Shown here: positions 33,299-43,118 of the stretch, piece by piece | Position numbering within the stretch: the first letter of the stretch is position 1 | Layout of the letters: every line of letters begins with the position of its first letter | NCBI GenBank assembly: GCA_965233665.1 | Contig: CBDDTG010000069.1 | Coordinates: 1-64,000, forward strand | Origin: Bacterioplanes sp965233665 | Lineage (GTDB): Bacteria > Pseudomonadota > Gammaproteobacteria > Pseudomonadales > Oceanobacteraceae | Direction of reading: 5' to 3' | DNA: 64,000 nucleotides | Program-made: the position numbers and the translations under genes | The notes under the pieces: generated by a model | Seen by the model: only the letters and a program-made list of their open reading frames with translations | Told to the model about the DNA's origin: nothing | Database searches by the model: none

Positions 33299-34825
33299 TT
33301 AAAAACCCAACACCTCACTCTCTAACACCTGCGCCAGTTTTTCCTGGCGAATAAGTTCGGCGGCTTTTTCGATATCGGGTGCGAAGTATCGGTCTTTATC
33401 GTAAAACGACACCTTACTGCGCAAAATGCTCTTGGCTTGTTCCAGCGGTTTGCTGGTTTTTAGCGGTGAGCGAAAGTCGATGCCTTGGGAAGCAGCCAGC
33501 CATTCTACGGCCAAAATTCCCACCACATTTTCGAAGATATCTTTTAATCGTCGACCAGCAAAGGTGGCCATAGAGACATGGTCTTCCTGGTTGGCCGATG
33601 TTGGCAAAGAGTCAATAGAGGCTGGGTGTGCCAGGGTTTTATTTTCGCTGGCTAAGGCTGCGCTGGTAACCTGGGCAATCATAAAGCCCGAGTTCACACC
33701 ACCGTTGTCGACCAAAAAGGGCGGTAAGCCACTGAGATTGGAATCAATCAACAGTGCCATGCGCCGCTCCGATAACGAGCCAATTTCGGCCAGGGCAATG
33801 GCCAGCATATCGGCTGCCATGGCAACGGGTTCAGCATGGAAGTTACCGCCGGATAAAATGTCGCCTTGGTCGGTAAACACCAGTGGGTTATCCGACACAC
33901 CATTGGCTTCGGTGACCAGCACTTGTGATGCAAACCGAATTTGCTGTAAACACGCTCCCATCACCTGTGGCTGGCAACGCAGTGAATAAGGGTCTTGCAC
34001 TTTATCGCAGCCGCTGTGGCTGGCGCCAATTTCCGATTCTTGCAATAAGTGCCGATAGGCACTGGCCATATCGCTCTGGGTTTGATGGCCACGAATGGTA
34101 TGGATACGTGCATCAAAGGGCACACGTGAGCCCATGGCCGCATCGACTGCTAAGGCACCCACTACAGTGGCTGCCTTTAAGGCATTTTCACAATGAAATA
34201 ACCCCTGCAAAGCAAAGGCGGTACTGGCTTGGGTACCGTTTAATAATGCTAGGCCTTCTTTCGGAGCCAGTTGGATGGGCTCCATGCCGGCAATTTCCAG
34301 CGCTTGACGAGCATTAATGCGTTCACCTTGGTAAATGGCTTCGCCTTCACCCAGTAATACTGCACTCATATGGGCCAGTGGTGCCAGGTCGCCGCTGGCA
34401 CCGACCGATCCTTTTTGTGGAATCGCCGGGTACACTTCACGATTCACCAGCTGCATTAAGGCCTCAATAACACGCAGGCGAATGCCAGAAAACCCGCGTG
34501 CCAGCGAGTTAATTTTCAGCACCATTAATAAGCGCACGGTGCTTTCTTGCATAAATTCACCCATGCCAGCGGCATGGGATAAAACAATACTGCGCTGCAG
34601 GGTTTCTAGTTCTTCGGGTTTAATCTTGGTATTGGCCAGCAAGCCAAAGCCGGTATTAATGCCATATACGGTGCGCTGCTCGGCGATAACGTCGGCAACG
34701 GTATTGGCGGCTTTTTCTATGCCAGCATGGCAAGCAGCATCCAGGCTTAATTTAACGGGGCGGCGGTTAACTTCGCGCAGCTGATCCAAGGTTAACGTGC
34801 CTGGGGTAATGGTTAATTCATACAT
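33299..34825 (-). CDS. hutH: Histidine ammonia-lyase
   Basis: The first enzyme of histidine degradation deaminates histidine to urocanate. The 508-residue protein has normal length. The Ala-Ser-Gly triad that forms the MIO cofactor lies near residues 142-144 in KGSVGASGDLAPLAHMS. Other family text includes VYGINTGFGLLANT, GLALLNGTQAS and QEDHVSMATFAGRR. It follows hutU after five bases in the hutC-hutU-hutH transcript. Confidence 0.97.
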   Translation of the reverse strand: MYELTITPGTLTLDQLREVNRRPVKLSLDAACHAGIEKAANTVADVIAEQRTVYGINTGFGLLANTKIKPEELETLQRSIVLSHAAGMGEFMQESTVRLLMVLKINSLARGFSGIRLRVIEALMQLVNREVYPAIPQKGSVGASGDLAPLAHMSAVLLGEGEAIYQGERINARQALEIAGMEPIQLAPKEGLALLNGTQASTAFALQGLFHCENALKAATVVGALAVDAAMGSRVPFDARIHTIRGHQTQSDMASAYRHLLQESEIGASHSGCDKVQDPYSLRCQPQVMGACLQQIRFASQVLVTEANGVSDNPLVFTDQGDILSGGNFHAEPVAMAADMLAIALAEIGSLSERRMALLIDSNLSGLPPFLVDNGGVNSGFMIAQVTSAALASENKTLAHPASIDSLPTSANQEDHVSMATFAGRRLKDIFENVVGILAVEWLAASQGIDFRSPLKTSKPLEQAKSILRSKVSFYDKDRYFAPDIEKAAELIRQEKLAQVLESEVLGF

Positions 34826-34830
34826 GCAAA

Positions 34831-36531
34831 TTACTCCGGCTGCTGGCCTGTTGTATTTGGGTTTAACATCGGCAAATCCAGCCCTTGCTGTTGCGCGCAG
34901 TCAATGGCGATGTCGTAACCGGCATCGGCATGGCGCATCACACCGGTGGCTGGGTCATTCCACAGTACACGGCCAATGCGTTTAGCGGCATCGTCGCTGC
35001 CGTCACATACAATGACCACCCCTGAGTGCTGGCTAAAGCCCATGCCTACACCACCACCGTGGTGCAAGCTAACCCAAGTAGCGCCCCCGGCGGTATTGAG
35101 GAGGGCATTTAATAACGGCCAATCGGAAACGGCGTCCGAACCATCTTGCATGCCTTCGGTTTCACGGTTAGGTGAAGCCACCGAGCCGCTATCGAGGTGA
35201 TCCCGGCCAATCACGACTGGGGCTTTTAATTCACCGCTTTTCACCATGTCGTTGAAAGCCAGTGCCAAGCGCGCGCGATCTTTTAAACCGACCCAGCAAA
35301 TACGAGCCGGCAGTCCCTGGAACTGAATGCGCTCACGCGCCATATCGAGCCAGTTGTGCAAATGTGGGTCGTCTGGAATCAGTTCTTTGACTTTGGCATC
35401 GGTTTTATAAATATCTTCCGGGTCGCCGCTTAAGGCAGCCCAGCGGAAGGGACCAATGCCCTGACAGAACAAGGGGCGAATATAGGCCGGTACAAACCCG
35501 GGGAAATCAAAGGCATTTTTTACGCCTTCTTCTAAGGCCATTTGGCGAATATTATTGCCGTAATCCAAGGTGGCAGCGCCGGCCTGTTGTAAATCCAACA
35601 TCGCTTGTACTTGCACTGCCATGGATTTCTTCGCCGCTTTTACCACCAAAGCTTCGTCTTCTTTACGTGTTGCGGCGGCTTGTTCTAGCGTCCAACCTTG
35701 GGGTAAATAACCATTGAGAGGATCGTGGGCACTGGTTTGGTCGGTGACCACATCTGGCGTGATGCCACGTTTTACCAGCTCAGGGAAAATATCGGCAGCA
35801 TTGCCCAATAAGCCCACGGAAATAGCTTGGCCGTCGGCTTTGGCCTGCTCCAGCATGGCCAGCGCATCATCCAGGCTGGTGGCTTTTTTATCTAAGTAAC
35901 GAGTTTTTAAACGAAAATCGATACGGCTTTCATCGACTTCGACGGCCAGCATAGAAAAGCGCGCCATGGTCGCAGCCAGTGGCTGAGCACCACCCATGCC
36001 GCCTAGACCACCGGTTAAAATCCATTTGCCTTTGGCATCGCCGTTAAAGTGCTTTTTCGCCACGCTGACAAAGGTTTCGTAGGTGCCTTGAACAATGCCT
36101 TGGGAGCCGATGTAAATCCACGAGCCGGCGGTCATTTGGCCATACATCATCAGACCTTTTTTATCCAGCTCGTTAAAGTGCTCCCAATTGGCCCAGTGAG
36201 GTACTAGGTTGGAGTTGGCAATTAATACCCGCGGAGCATTTTCGTGGGTTTCAAATACACCTACGGGTTTGCCGCTTTGCACCAATAAGGTTTGGTTATC
36301 TTCCAGCCGGGTCAGCACTTCAACGATTTTGTCGTAACACTGCCAATCACGCGCCGCTCGGCCAATGCCGCCGTACACCACCAGGTTTTGTGGGTGCTCG
36401 GCAACGTCTGGGTCGAGGTTGTTCATTAACATGCGCAAGGGGGCTTCGGTCAGCCAGGACTTGGCGGTTAACTGGCTTCCTGTTGGCGCTTTAATCACGC
36501 GGCTGGCATCGTGGCGTGGGTCGTTGGTCAT
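34831..36531 (-). CDS. hutU: Urocanate hydratase
   Basis: The second enzyme of histidine degradation turns urocanate into imidazolonepropionate using tightly bound NAD+. The 566-residue length is normal. Signatures include LVVYGGIGRAARDW, TGGLGGMGGAQPLAATMA (NAD-binding), SAHDPLNGYLP, and the C-terminal HHGGGVGMGFSQHSG. The gene is complete and lies 17 bases after the hutC reading frame, five bases before hutH. Confidence 0.97.
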   Translation of the reverse strand: MTNDPRHDASRVIKAPTGSQLTAKSWLTEAPLRMLMNNLDPDVAEHPQNLVVYGGIGRAARDWQCYDKIVEVLTRLEDNQTLLVQSGKPVGVFETHENAPRVLIANSNLVPHWANWEHFNELDKKGLMMYGQMTAGSWIYIGSQGIVQGTYETFVSVAKKHFNGDAKGKWILTGGLGGMGGAQPLAATMARFSMLAVEVDESRIDFRLKTRYLDKKATSLDDALAMLEQAKADGQAISVGLLGNAADIFPELVKRGITPDVVTDQTSAHDPLNGYLPQGWTLEQAAATRKEDEALVVKAAKKSMAVQVQAMLDLQQAGAATLDYGNNIRQMALEEGVKNAFDFPGFVPAYIRPLFCQGIGPFRWAALSGDPEDIYKTDAKVKELIPDDPHLHNWLDMARERIQFQGLPARICWVGLKDRARLALAFNDMVKSGELKAPVVIGRDHLDSGSVASPNRETEGMQDGSDAVSDWPLLNALLNTAGGATWVSLHHGGGVGMGFSQHSGVVIVCDGSDDAAKRIGRVLWNDPATGVMRHADAGYDIAIDCAQQQGLDLPMLNPNTTGQQPE

Positions 36532-36548
36532 GGTGCTGCTCCTGATTT

Positions 36549-37263
36549 TTATACGTGGCTGCTGACATGAATATGGCCACCCAGGCGATAGCGATCACCT
36601 GGATGAATTAAGCTGGCAAAGCTCACAATGCCGGCCTTGGAAAATGTTCGACGGGTAATGTTTAAGCAGGGCTGGCTCTCGGTAATGGCCAGCTGCTTGG
36701 CTATGTCTGGCGTCGGTAACAGTGCCTCAACGATATGATCGGCTTCGGTAAGTGGCGCTACCTGGGATAAATATTCGTTGGGGGTAATGCTGCTGAAGTC
36801 TTGTTGTATATACTCAGGTGCCAGCTGCGGATTAACGTAGCGATCTTCGTATTGAATGGCGCGGCCATTTTCAAAAAATACCAATACTGAATGAAATACC
36901 CTGGCAGGGTGTTGCAAGCCAAGCCAATAGGCCTGCTGTTCGTTGGCTTCAACCTGCTCTAAGGTCACCACTTCAATTTTGGCATTGATGGCCGCGCTCA
37001 CGAATCTCATCGGCAATGTTGCGAATCTGCAGCATCGAACTCATGGGACGACTGTCGGCCACAAAAGTGCCCAAGCCTTGGCTGCGAATTAAAAAACCAG
37101 CATCGGCCAAATCATCTAAAGCACGCTTAGCCGTCATACGGCTCACGCCAAACTGCTCCGACAGTCGATTCTCGGACGCCACCTTGGTGCCTGGCGGCAG
37201 TTCGCCTTGCTCTATTTGCTGCAACAAGTGCGATTTGATTTGCGCGTATCTGGGTTGGGCCAT
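36549..37263 (-). pseudogene. hutC: Histidine utilisation repressor, single-base frameshift
   Basis: HutC is the GntR-family repressor that releases its operator when urocanate binds. The N-terminal part (37263 down to about 36988) holds the winged helix: YAQIKSHLLQQIEQGELPPG, SRMTAKRALDDLADAGFL. It would stop after ERGHQCQN. The C-terminal UTRA domain (AKIEVVTLEQVEANEQQ to HPGDRYRLGGHIHVSSH) continues in another frame. Removing one base near 36987 gives a continuous ERGH-NAKIEVV and a protein of about 237 residues. All the rest looks functional, so this is either a recent mutation or a sequence error. Confidence 0.85.
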
Positions 37264-37304
37264 GTTCGATCCCCTTTTGGATCACTTCATGCTACTTGTC
37301 TACT

Positions 37305-37318
37305 CTTGTATATACAAG
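37305..37318. promoter_or_regulatory. Probable HutC operator
   Basis: The perfect 14-base palindrome CTTGTATATACAAG lies in the 92-base gap between the divergent hutC and hutI genes. It matches the TGTATATACA core known from HutC sites in pseudomonads. It sits within a larger imperfect symmetry (CTACTTGT to the left, ACAAGTAG to the right). Binding here could repress both transcripts. Confidence 0.75.
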
Positions 37319-37355
37319 TAGGGTGGTGGGGTCTAATAGAGCTGGCCGTAATACT

Positions 37356-38649
37356 ATGAAGATCGATTATTTGATTGATAACGTTAATCTGGTGACCTTC
37401 GCACAAGCGGATAAGCAAGGCAGCTTGCTGGGCATGGGTATGGGCGAGGACGATTACGGCAGCTGTACCCAGGCAGTGGTGGCCATTGCCGACGATAAAA
37501 TCGTGTTTGCCGGTCAGCTGCCAGGCAGCACCGAAGACTGGCTTAGTAGCCAGGGCTATGACGTCAAACAGCGGCTCGATGCCGGCGGTCAATGGCTGAC
37601 GCCCGGCCTAGTCGATTGCCATACCCACCTGGTGTTTGGCGGTAATCGAGCGCAGGAATTTGAGTGGCGCTTGCGCGGTGAAAGCTATGAAGACATTGCT
37701 CGCAAAGGCGGTGGCATTGTTTCCAGTGTCAGCCATACCCGAGAGTTGAGCGAAGGGGCGCTGTTAAAACAGTCCGAGCCGCGTTTACTGCGGCTACTGG
37801 AAGAAGGCGTCACTACGGTAGAAATTAAATCCGGCTATGGCCTGGATACCGAAACCGAATTAAAAATGCTGCGGGTGGCGCGTGAATTGGGCCGTCGCCA
37901 TGCCGTGACCGTAAAAACCACCTTCTTAGGTGCCCATGCCGTGCCACCTGAGTTTAAACAGCGCAGCCATGGGCAGCAGTGTTATATCGATTATGTCTGC
38001 CAGGATATGCTGCCCGAAGTAGTGCGCCAGGAGCTGGCCGATGCCGTGGATGTGTTTTGCGAAGGCATTGGTTTTACCCCACAGCAATGTGAGCAGGTAT
38101 TTCAAACGGCGGCAAAATTAGGTTTGCCGATCAAAGGCCATGTTGAACAGCTCAGCGATTTAAAGGGGGCGGTGCTGGCCGCCCAGTATCATGCGTTATC
38201 GGTCGATCATATTGAGTATCTGGCCGAGGCCGATGTGGAAAAACTAAAAAACACAGTCGCGGTCTTATTACCGGCAGCGTTTTATTGCCTCAATGAAAAA
38301 CAACGCCCACCCATCGCTGCCCTCAGACAGCATAATATTCCCATGGCCGTGGCCACCGATTTAAACCCAGGCACAGCACCACTGGCCGTCGTTATTAACG
38401 GCGATGAATCAGGCCTGTATTTTATTTGGATTAACCCCCGCCGAGGCGCTTAAAGGTGCGACATTACATGGCGCCAAGGCGCTGGGGTTAAAGGATGTCG
38501 GTAGCATTCAAGCGGGCATGGCAGCCGATTTGGCCTTGTGGGATATTCAGCATCCGGCGGAGCTGGCCTACGGCGTTAATTTCTATCGTCCAACTCAGGT
38601 ATGGCATCAAGGGCGGTTACGCAACAGCAATAGGCAGGAGGCAATATGA
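37356..38649 (+). pseudogene. hutI: Imidazolonepropionase, single-base frameshift
   Basis: The third enzyme of the pathway hydrolyses imidazolonepropionate to formiminoglutamate. The ATG at 37356 gives the family start MKIDYLIDNVNLVTF. Metal and substrate features are present: DCHTHLVFGGNR, EIKSGYGLDTETELKMLRV, GAHAVPPEF and DLNPGTAP. The frame then breaks near 38391; the correct C-terminus (LLTAMNQACILFGLTPAEAL, KALGLKDVGSIQAGMAADLA) runs on in the next frame to 38649. Skipping one base near 38391 restores about 430 codons. As written the enzyme would lack its last ~70 residues. A sequence error is possible. hutG follows, overlapping by four bases. Confidence 0.88.
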
Positions 38650-39626
38650 GTCAGGAATTTGATCAGTGCTGGCAGGGACGCATCGACGCTGAAGATGGTG
38701 ATCAGGGTTTGCGCTGTCATCAAGTGGTACGCCCCTTCGATGCCAGCAGTCAGCCAGGTGTGACCCTCGTTGGTTTGGCCTCGGATTTAGGCGTGCAATA
38801 TAACCAGGGTCGACCTGGGGCAAAACAAGGCCCAACGGCGATTCGCAAAGCTATGGCCAGCATGGCCTGGCACAGCGATAAACCCTTGCACGATGCTGGT
38901 GACATTGTGGTGGCGGCAGAATCAAACCTGGATGCCCTGGCTCAGGGCCAGCAGCAATACGCGCAGCAAGTGGCACAAGCGCTGACTCAGCAGCAGTTTG
39001 TTATTGGCTTAGGCGGTGGTCACGAAATTGGTTGGGCCAGTTATCAGGGCTGTCGGCAATACCTGGATGATCAACACCACACGTCGGCCAAGGTCGGTAT
39101 TTTAAACTTTGACGCCCATTTTGATTTACGCAAACCAGCACCCAGTGCCCATTGGGCCGGTAGCTCTGGCACGCCGTTTTATCAGGTCAGCCAAGATTGT
39201 GCTCAGCGTGGCCTAGCATTTAAATACGCCTGTTTAGGCATTAGTGAAGCGGCCAACACCCAAGCGCTGTTTACCTTTGCGCAACAAAAAAACGTATCTT
39301 ATGTGTTAGATGTGGATTGCAGCCCGGAAGCAAACCAGGCATTAATCAATGATTTTCTTGCTGATATAGACTACCTCTACGTCACCATTTGCCTGGATGT
39401 ATTGCCGGCCGCCACAGCCCCGGGAGTGAGCGCACCATCGGCACTGGGCCTGCCCTTAACACAGATGCTGACGGCATTAAAAGGCATTCAACAGCAGTGT
39501 CAGCAGCATAACGTACGCTGGCTGATGGCCGATATTGCCGAGTTAAATCCAGATTTTGATATTGATCAACGCACCGCCAAGGTAGCAGCGCGGTTGGTGT
39601 ATGAGTTGATGAAACTGAAAAATTAA
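38646..39626 (+). CDS. hutG: Formimidoylglutamase
   Basis: This arginase-superfamily enzyme hydrolyses formiminoglutamate to glutamate and formamide, the last step of the four-enzyme route. The 326-residue protein has the Mn-binding motifs GLGGGHEIGW, NFDAHFDLR and CLDVLP. GRPGAKQGPTAIRKAM near residue 57 is typical. It overlaps hutI by four bases. Its stop codon overlaps that of the convergent gene at 39623, so there is no intergenic terminator space. Confidence 0.92.
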   Translation: MSQEFDQCWQGRIDAEDGDQGLRCHQVVRPFDASSQPGVTLVGLASDLGVQYNQGRPGAKQGPTAIRKAMASMAWHSDKPLHDAGDIVVAAESNLDALAQGQQQYAQQVAQALTQQQFVIGLGGGHEIGWASYQGCRQYLDDQHHTSAKVGILNFDAHFDLRKPAPSAHWAGSSGTPFYQVSQDCAQRGLAFKYACLGISEAANTQALFTFAQQKNVSYVLDVDCSPEANQALINDFLADIDYLYVTICLDVLPAATAPGVSAPSALGLPLTQMLTALKGIQQQCQQHNVRWLMADIAELNPDFDIDQRTAKVAARLVYELMKLKN

Positions 39627-40648
39627 GACTCGTGATCGCAAGCGCTGCTTTTGTGCTCTGTGTGGCGCTTAACAAAAAACTCACCTCGTTCTCGTACCGT
39701 TGGGGAGTCGTCGCGTGCAAACTTATGTGCCAAAGCCAGGTAATCCGGATTGTTATAGTCTCGGCTAGCAATTATCTTTTCCGCTGCGATTCTGCGCACG
39801 AAAGATGATCGATCAAGGGCTGCTTCTTTGAGTAAGACCTGCCACGGAATGTTAACCGATACATGGCGGTCGCCTAAAATAGTTCGACATCTTCTCAAAC
39901 CGGAAGTTTTATCCACTACCTCTTGCTTGCGCTCTTCCACCCAGCTGGTTTTGCCCTCCAGCAGAACTCGATAGGCTTTAGCTCGCAGCGTAGGTTGGAC
40001 GGATTCTGTTGCAACCTGATGTAGATAAGCATCTAAAATATCAACACGGCTCACTTGCGTGAAAATCGTGCTGGTGGGCCCCGTCTTTGATTGAATTAAT
40101 TGACTAACAAACTTCTCTTCGACACCCTTGATTGCCAGGATCTTTAACAGCATTATGCGGCCATAGTGTCCAATGCGCTGCCAACTAGACCATGTTGATA
40201 GTGCCGCCATGAGTGCTTCAGCAACATCCGTTGGGTCGGATAGAAGTGCAATATCCATGACAGTATCGTAGGCGGCCGCTCTTACTTGCGGAACCCAGTC
40301 ATTGAACCTTCTCAAAGCAAAGTACATCAGCAGCTTGCTCGGAATTGGTCCAGATAACAACCTTAATGCTTTCTCTCGCCGATAGCCGTCGCTGCTGATA
40401 ATATCCAGCCAAGTGATGGGAAAATCCTTACCATCGGCATGCGCTATTCTAACCGAGCGAACGTCATCCAAATCGTACTGATAGCGGATTTCTTGCTCCA
40501 GCTGAGCCATATTTTTTAGCGGTAGTTGTGCAGCTGCTGCAGCTATCTCTCTAGGGTTATTGCGCACGCATGCTAAAACCAGCTCACGAACTGATAAGCG
40601 AAAATTGGTATCCACTACTGTCAAACACTCTGATGACTTGTTCGCCAT
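39623..40648 (-). CDS. HEAT-like helical repeat protein, unknown function
   Basis: A 341-residue soluble protein composed of helical pairs such as WVPQVRAAAYDTVMDIALLS and DRSSFVRRIAAEKIIA, similar to HEAT or armadillo repeats. No catalytic motif is visible. The function is unknown; such proteins often serve as scaffolds. It converges on hutG with overlapping stop codons. Confidence 0.6.
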   Translation of the reverse strand: MANKSSECLTVVDTNFRLSVRELVLACVRNNPREIAAAAAQLPLKNMAQLEQEIRYQYDLDDVRSVRIAHADGKDFPITWLDIISSDGYRREKALRLLSGPIPSKLLMYFALRRFNDWVPQVRAAAYDTVMDIALLSDPTDVAEALMAALSTWSSWQRIGHYGRIMLLKILAIKGVEEKFVSQLIQSKTGPTSTIFTQVSRVDILDAYLHQVATESVQPTLRAKAYRVLLEGKTSWVEERKQEVVDKTSGLRRCRTILGDRHVSVNIPWQVLLKEAALDRSSFVRRIAAEKIIASRDYNNPDYLALAHKFARDDSPTVRERGEFFVKRHTEHKSSACDHES

Positions 40649-40733
40649 GAATACTAAAGTGCTTATGCTTGTCGAGCCAGACCTTATTTTATGCCACTAA
40701 CTCGATCCTTAAAGTATCTGCGCGCAGGTCACC

Positions 40734-41363
40734 TTAACTGTCTATCTTACGCGCCACCAAAAACACACAGTTGGCCTGGCCATGGCTCCACTGTTGTTGA
40801 ATCTCAAAACCTGCGGCGTTAACTTCCGCCAAAAAATCTTTCTGCTTGCTAAAGCTTACTGCAGGAGCTTTATTCAGCCACTGCATGATTTTAATCACTG
40901 GGCGCAAATACCACATGCGGTCCGCCAGGCACACCGTGCTGGAAATAAATAGTCCGCCGGGTTTTAGCAAACGCTGAATATTTTGCAACGCTGCAGCGCG
41001 ATCCGGCACCAGATGCAATAAGTTGAGTGCCAAAATCATATCGAAGCTGTTTTCAGGGGCATCAAAGCTGTCGATGCTGGCCGCTTGGAAATCAATATTA
41101 TTAACGCCTTGCTGTTTGGCTTTATCGCGGGCGATGGCAATCATGGCCGGTGATATATCGCTGGCGGTAATATGAGCCACATGGCCGGCGTGCTCCAGCG
41201 CCGTTGAGCCGGTGCCACAGCCAAACTCCAATACCTGCATATCGGGCTGCATCAGCGCCTGGGTGGCGGCCAGTTTGCGGCCGTAGGTATCTGGGTCGGC
41301 AATGGCTTGCTGGCTATAGCGTTGGGCGGTTTTATCCCAAAAGTCGGTCGATGTGATGGCCAT
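40734..41363 (-). CDS. Class I SAM-dependent methyltransferase
   Basis: The 209-residue protein has the SAM-binding motif I VLEFGCGTGSTALEHAGHV, motif II ITASDISPAMIAIARDKA, and LLKPGGLFISSTVCLADR. It resembles UbiE/COQ5-type methyltransferases in motif but is shorter and lacks a clear substrate signature. It is divergent from the LysR-type gene, which may regulate it. Confidence 0.88.
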   Translation of the reverse strand: MAITSTDFWDKTAQRYSQQAIADPDTYGRKLAATQALMQPDMQVLEFGCGTGSTALEHAGHVAHITASDISPAMIAIARDKAKQQGVNNIDFQAASIDSFDAPENSFDMILALNLLHLVPDRAAALQNIQRLLKPGGLFISSTVCLADRMWYLRPVIKIMQWLNKAPAVSFSKQKDFLAEVNAAGFEIQQQWSHGQANCVFLVARKIDS

Positions 41364-41444
41364 GTAGGCGTCCTCATGTGGCTGTTGGTGATTATTTGAC
41401 CATACGCCGATGAGGGATAGAATACGGATATCTGCAGGTTAGGT

Positions 41445-42356
41445 ATGCATAAATCGATGAACTGGGATGGCGTTGGCTTTGATTGGAACCAGGTACGTGC
41501 CTTTGTTGTGGCGGCCGAAGAAGGCTCGTTATCGGCTGCGGCACGGGCACTGCAGCAAACCCAGCCGACGTTAAGCCGACAGGTTACAGCGTTGGAGCAG
41601 GCATTGGGCGTGACTTTGTTTGAACGCGGCCATCGGCAGTTACAGCTCACCAGCGCTGGCGTTGAGTTGCTGCAGCATGCCCGCTCCATGGCTGAGCAGG
41701 CCAATCGCATGGCGCTGGTGGCGTCGGGGCAATCCCAGGCGATTGAAGGGCGAGTTTGCATTACCGCCACCGAGCTGTTGGCCACTTACCATCTGCCGAA
41801 AATATTGGCTCGCCTGCGTCAACAAGCACCTGGCATTCAAGTGGACGTAGTGGCGTCCGATCAACTGAGAGATTTATTGCGCCGCGAGGCCGATATCGCC
41901 ATTCGTCATGCCGAGCCGCAGCAACCGGAAGTGATTGCCAGACGATTGGGCAATCTACATGGCCGTATTTACGCTGCCCGTAGTGTCATTGCTGAGCAGG
42001 GTATGCCGCAGAGCTTTGACGACTTGGCTGGCCAGTTATTTATTGGCGTGGATGACAGTGCAGCCATGTTGGAATACTTAGCGCGCTTAGGCTTGTCGTT
42101 AAAGGCCGAACAATTTCGCATACAAACCGGCAGCGGAAATTGCATGCTGCAACTGATTCGTGAAGGCTTAGGATTTGGTTTTTTGCCGCATGATATTGGC
42201 GAATTATTTGATGACTTAGTGGCAGTATTGCCGCAGCAATTTAATCCAGACATTCCTATTTGGTTGGCTACCCACCGTGAGCTTCACACCAGTCAGCGTA
42301 TTAGACTGGTGTACGATTTATTGGCAAAGGAGTTGGGAAAACTGGTGGAGCATTAG
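41445..42356 (+). CDS. LysR-type transcriptional regulator
   Basis: The 303-residue protein has the N-terminal winged helix-turn-helix (VRAFVVAAEEGSLSAAARAL, QTQPTLSRQVTALEQALG, FERGHRQLQLTSAG) and the LysR substrate-binding domain (RVCITATELLATYHLPKILA). It lies divergent from the methyltransferase gene across 80 bases, the classical arrangement for a LysR regulator and its target. The effector is unknown. Confidence 0.92.
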   Translation: MHKSMNWDGVGFDWNQVRAFVVAAEEGSLSAAARALQQTQPTLSRQVTALEQALGVTLFERGHRQLQLTSAGVELLQHARSMAEQANRMALVASGQSQAIEGRVCITATELLATYHLPKILARLRQQAPGIQVDVVASDQLRDLLRREADIAIRHAEPQQPEVIARRLGNLHGRIYAARSVIAEQGMPQSFDDLAGQLFIGVDDSAAMLEYLARLGLSLKAEQFRIQTGSGNCMLQLIREGLGFGFLPHDIGELFDDLVAVLPQQFNPDIPIWLATHRELHTSQRIRLVYDLLAKELGKLVEH

Positions 42357-42395
42357 AGTGTTTTAACCAATGCCCGCCAGCGGCGCGTGCTGCTA

Positions 42396-42770
42396 TTAAA
42401 TCGCACCGCCAAGGGCTGGCATTAAATGCAGTGGGTACATGGCATAGAGCATGGCGGCCAAAGCCAGAATCGCACTCAGAGCCGTTAGGCGCAAAGCATA
42501 GGGTGTTTTAAAGGGCAGCACGGCAATGATCCAGAAGCCAAACAACATTGAGGTAATCAGATACCAGTGGCGGCCAAAGGAAAATGCCCATTCGCTCCAA
42601 TGCGGAATGCCATTGGGATAGAAAGCGTTAAATACTTCCTTGTACAGCTGTAAAAAAGAAGGGTCTTGCCATAAATAGGTCAACCCGCCTTGCGCCAAGA
42701 TACACAACAAACAGAATAATATTGCGATCAGCCTCATGCCGTTTCTCGTTAACAGTGGGCGGGCCATCAT
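42396..42770 (-). CDS. Small membrane protein of unknown function
   Basis: A 124-residue protein with about three to four helices (LIAILFCLLCILAQGGLTYL, WYLITSMLFGFWIIAVLPF, RLTALSAILALAAMLYAMYP). The start may be MRLIAIL about 11 codons in. I do not recognise the family. The intact MITE lies about 86 bases upstream of its start. Confidence 0.6.
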   Translation of the reverse strand: MMARPLLTRNGMRLIAILFCLLCILAQGGLTYLWQDPSFLQLYKEVFNAFYPNGIPHWSEWAFSFGRHWYLITSMLFGFWIIAVLPFKTPYALRLTALSAILALAAMLYAMYPLHLMPALGGAI

Positions 42771-42856
42771 CCTTGGTTTTAGCGGGTGTTACCAGTTTTA
42801 GGCGCCCTTTGATGACAAACAAAGGGGCAGCGCCCCTCAACAGAATATGCCTCTAG

Positions 42857-43118
42857 GGCACCTCTGAATAATTCTGCATAGCTCTGCGCGAGTGCAGCAG
42901 GCGTTCAGAACAAGGCGGTGATGGCAGGAAATGGCCAGCCCTTTTCAACATCGCCAACGATGTTATGGAAGCCTGCCGCCCGCGCCCTGCGGGGGTCGCC
43001 AGAGAACTCCAGCTCTGTGTCGCCGATTTTTGCTGTAGCTGGCTAGAGCGGCAAACCGGCTTCGTAATCTGGAGCCCCCTGGTGATCCAGAGCAGGCACC
43101 GAATTATTCAGAGGTGCC
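42857..43118. mobile_element. MITE copy 2, intact, 262 bp, with CTAG target duplication
   Basis: The element begins GGCACCTCTGAATAATTC and ends with the exact reverse complement, an 18-bp perfect terminal inverted repeat. CTAG flanks both ends (42853-42856 and 43119-43122), the four-base YTAR-type duplication made by IS5-family transposases. The interior has no gene; a ~60-base central block is identical to copy 1 at 19331-19592. A transposase is not encoded, so it would depend on one elsewhere in the genome. Confidence 0.88.
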
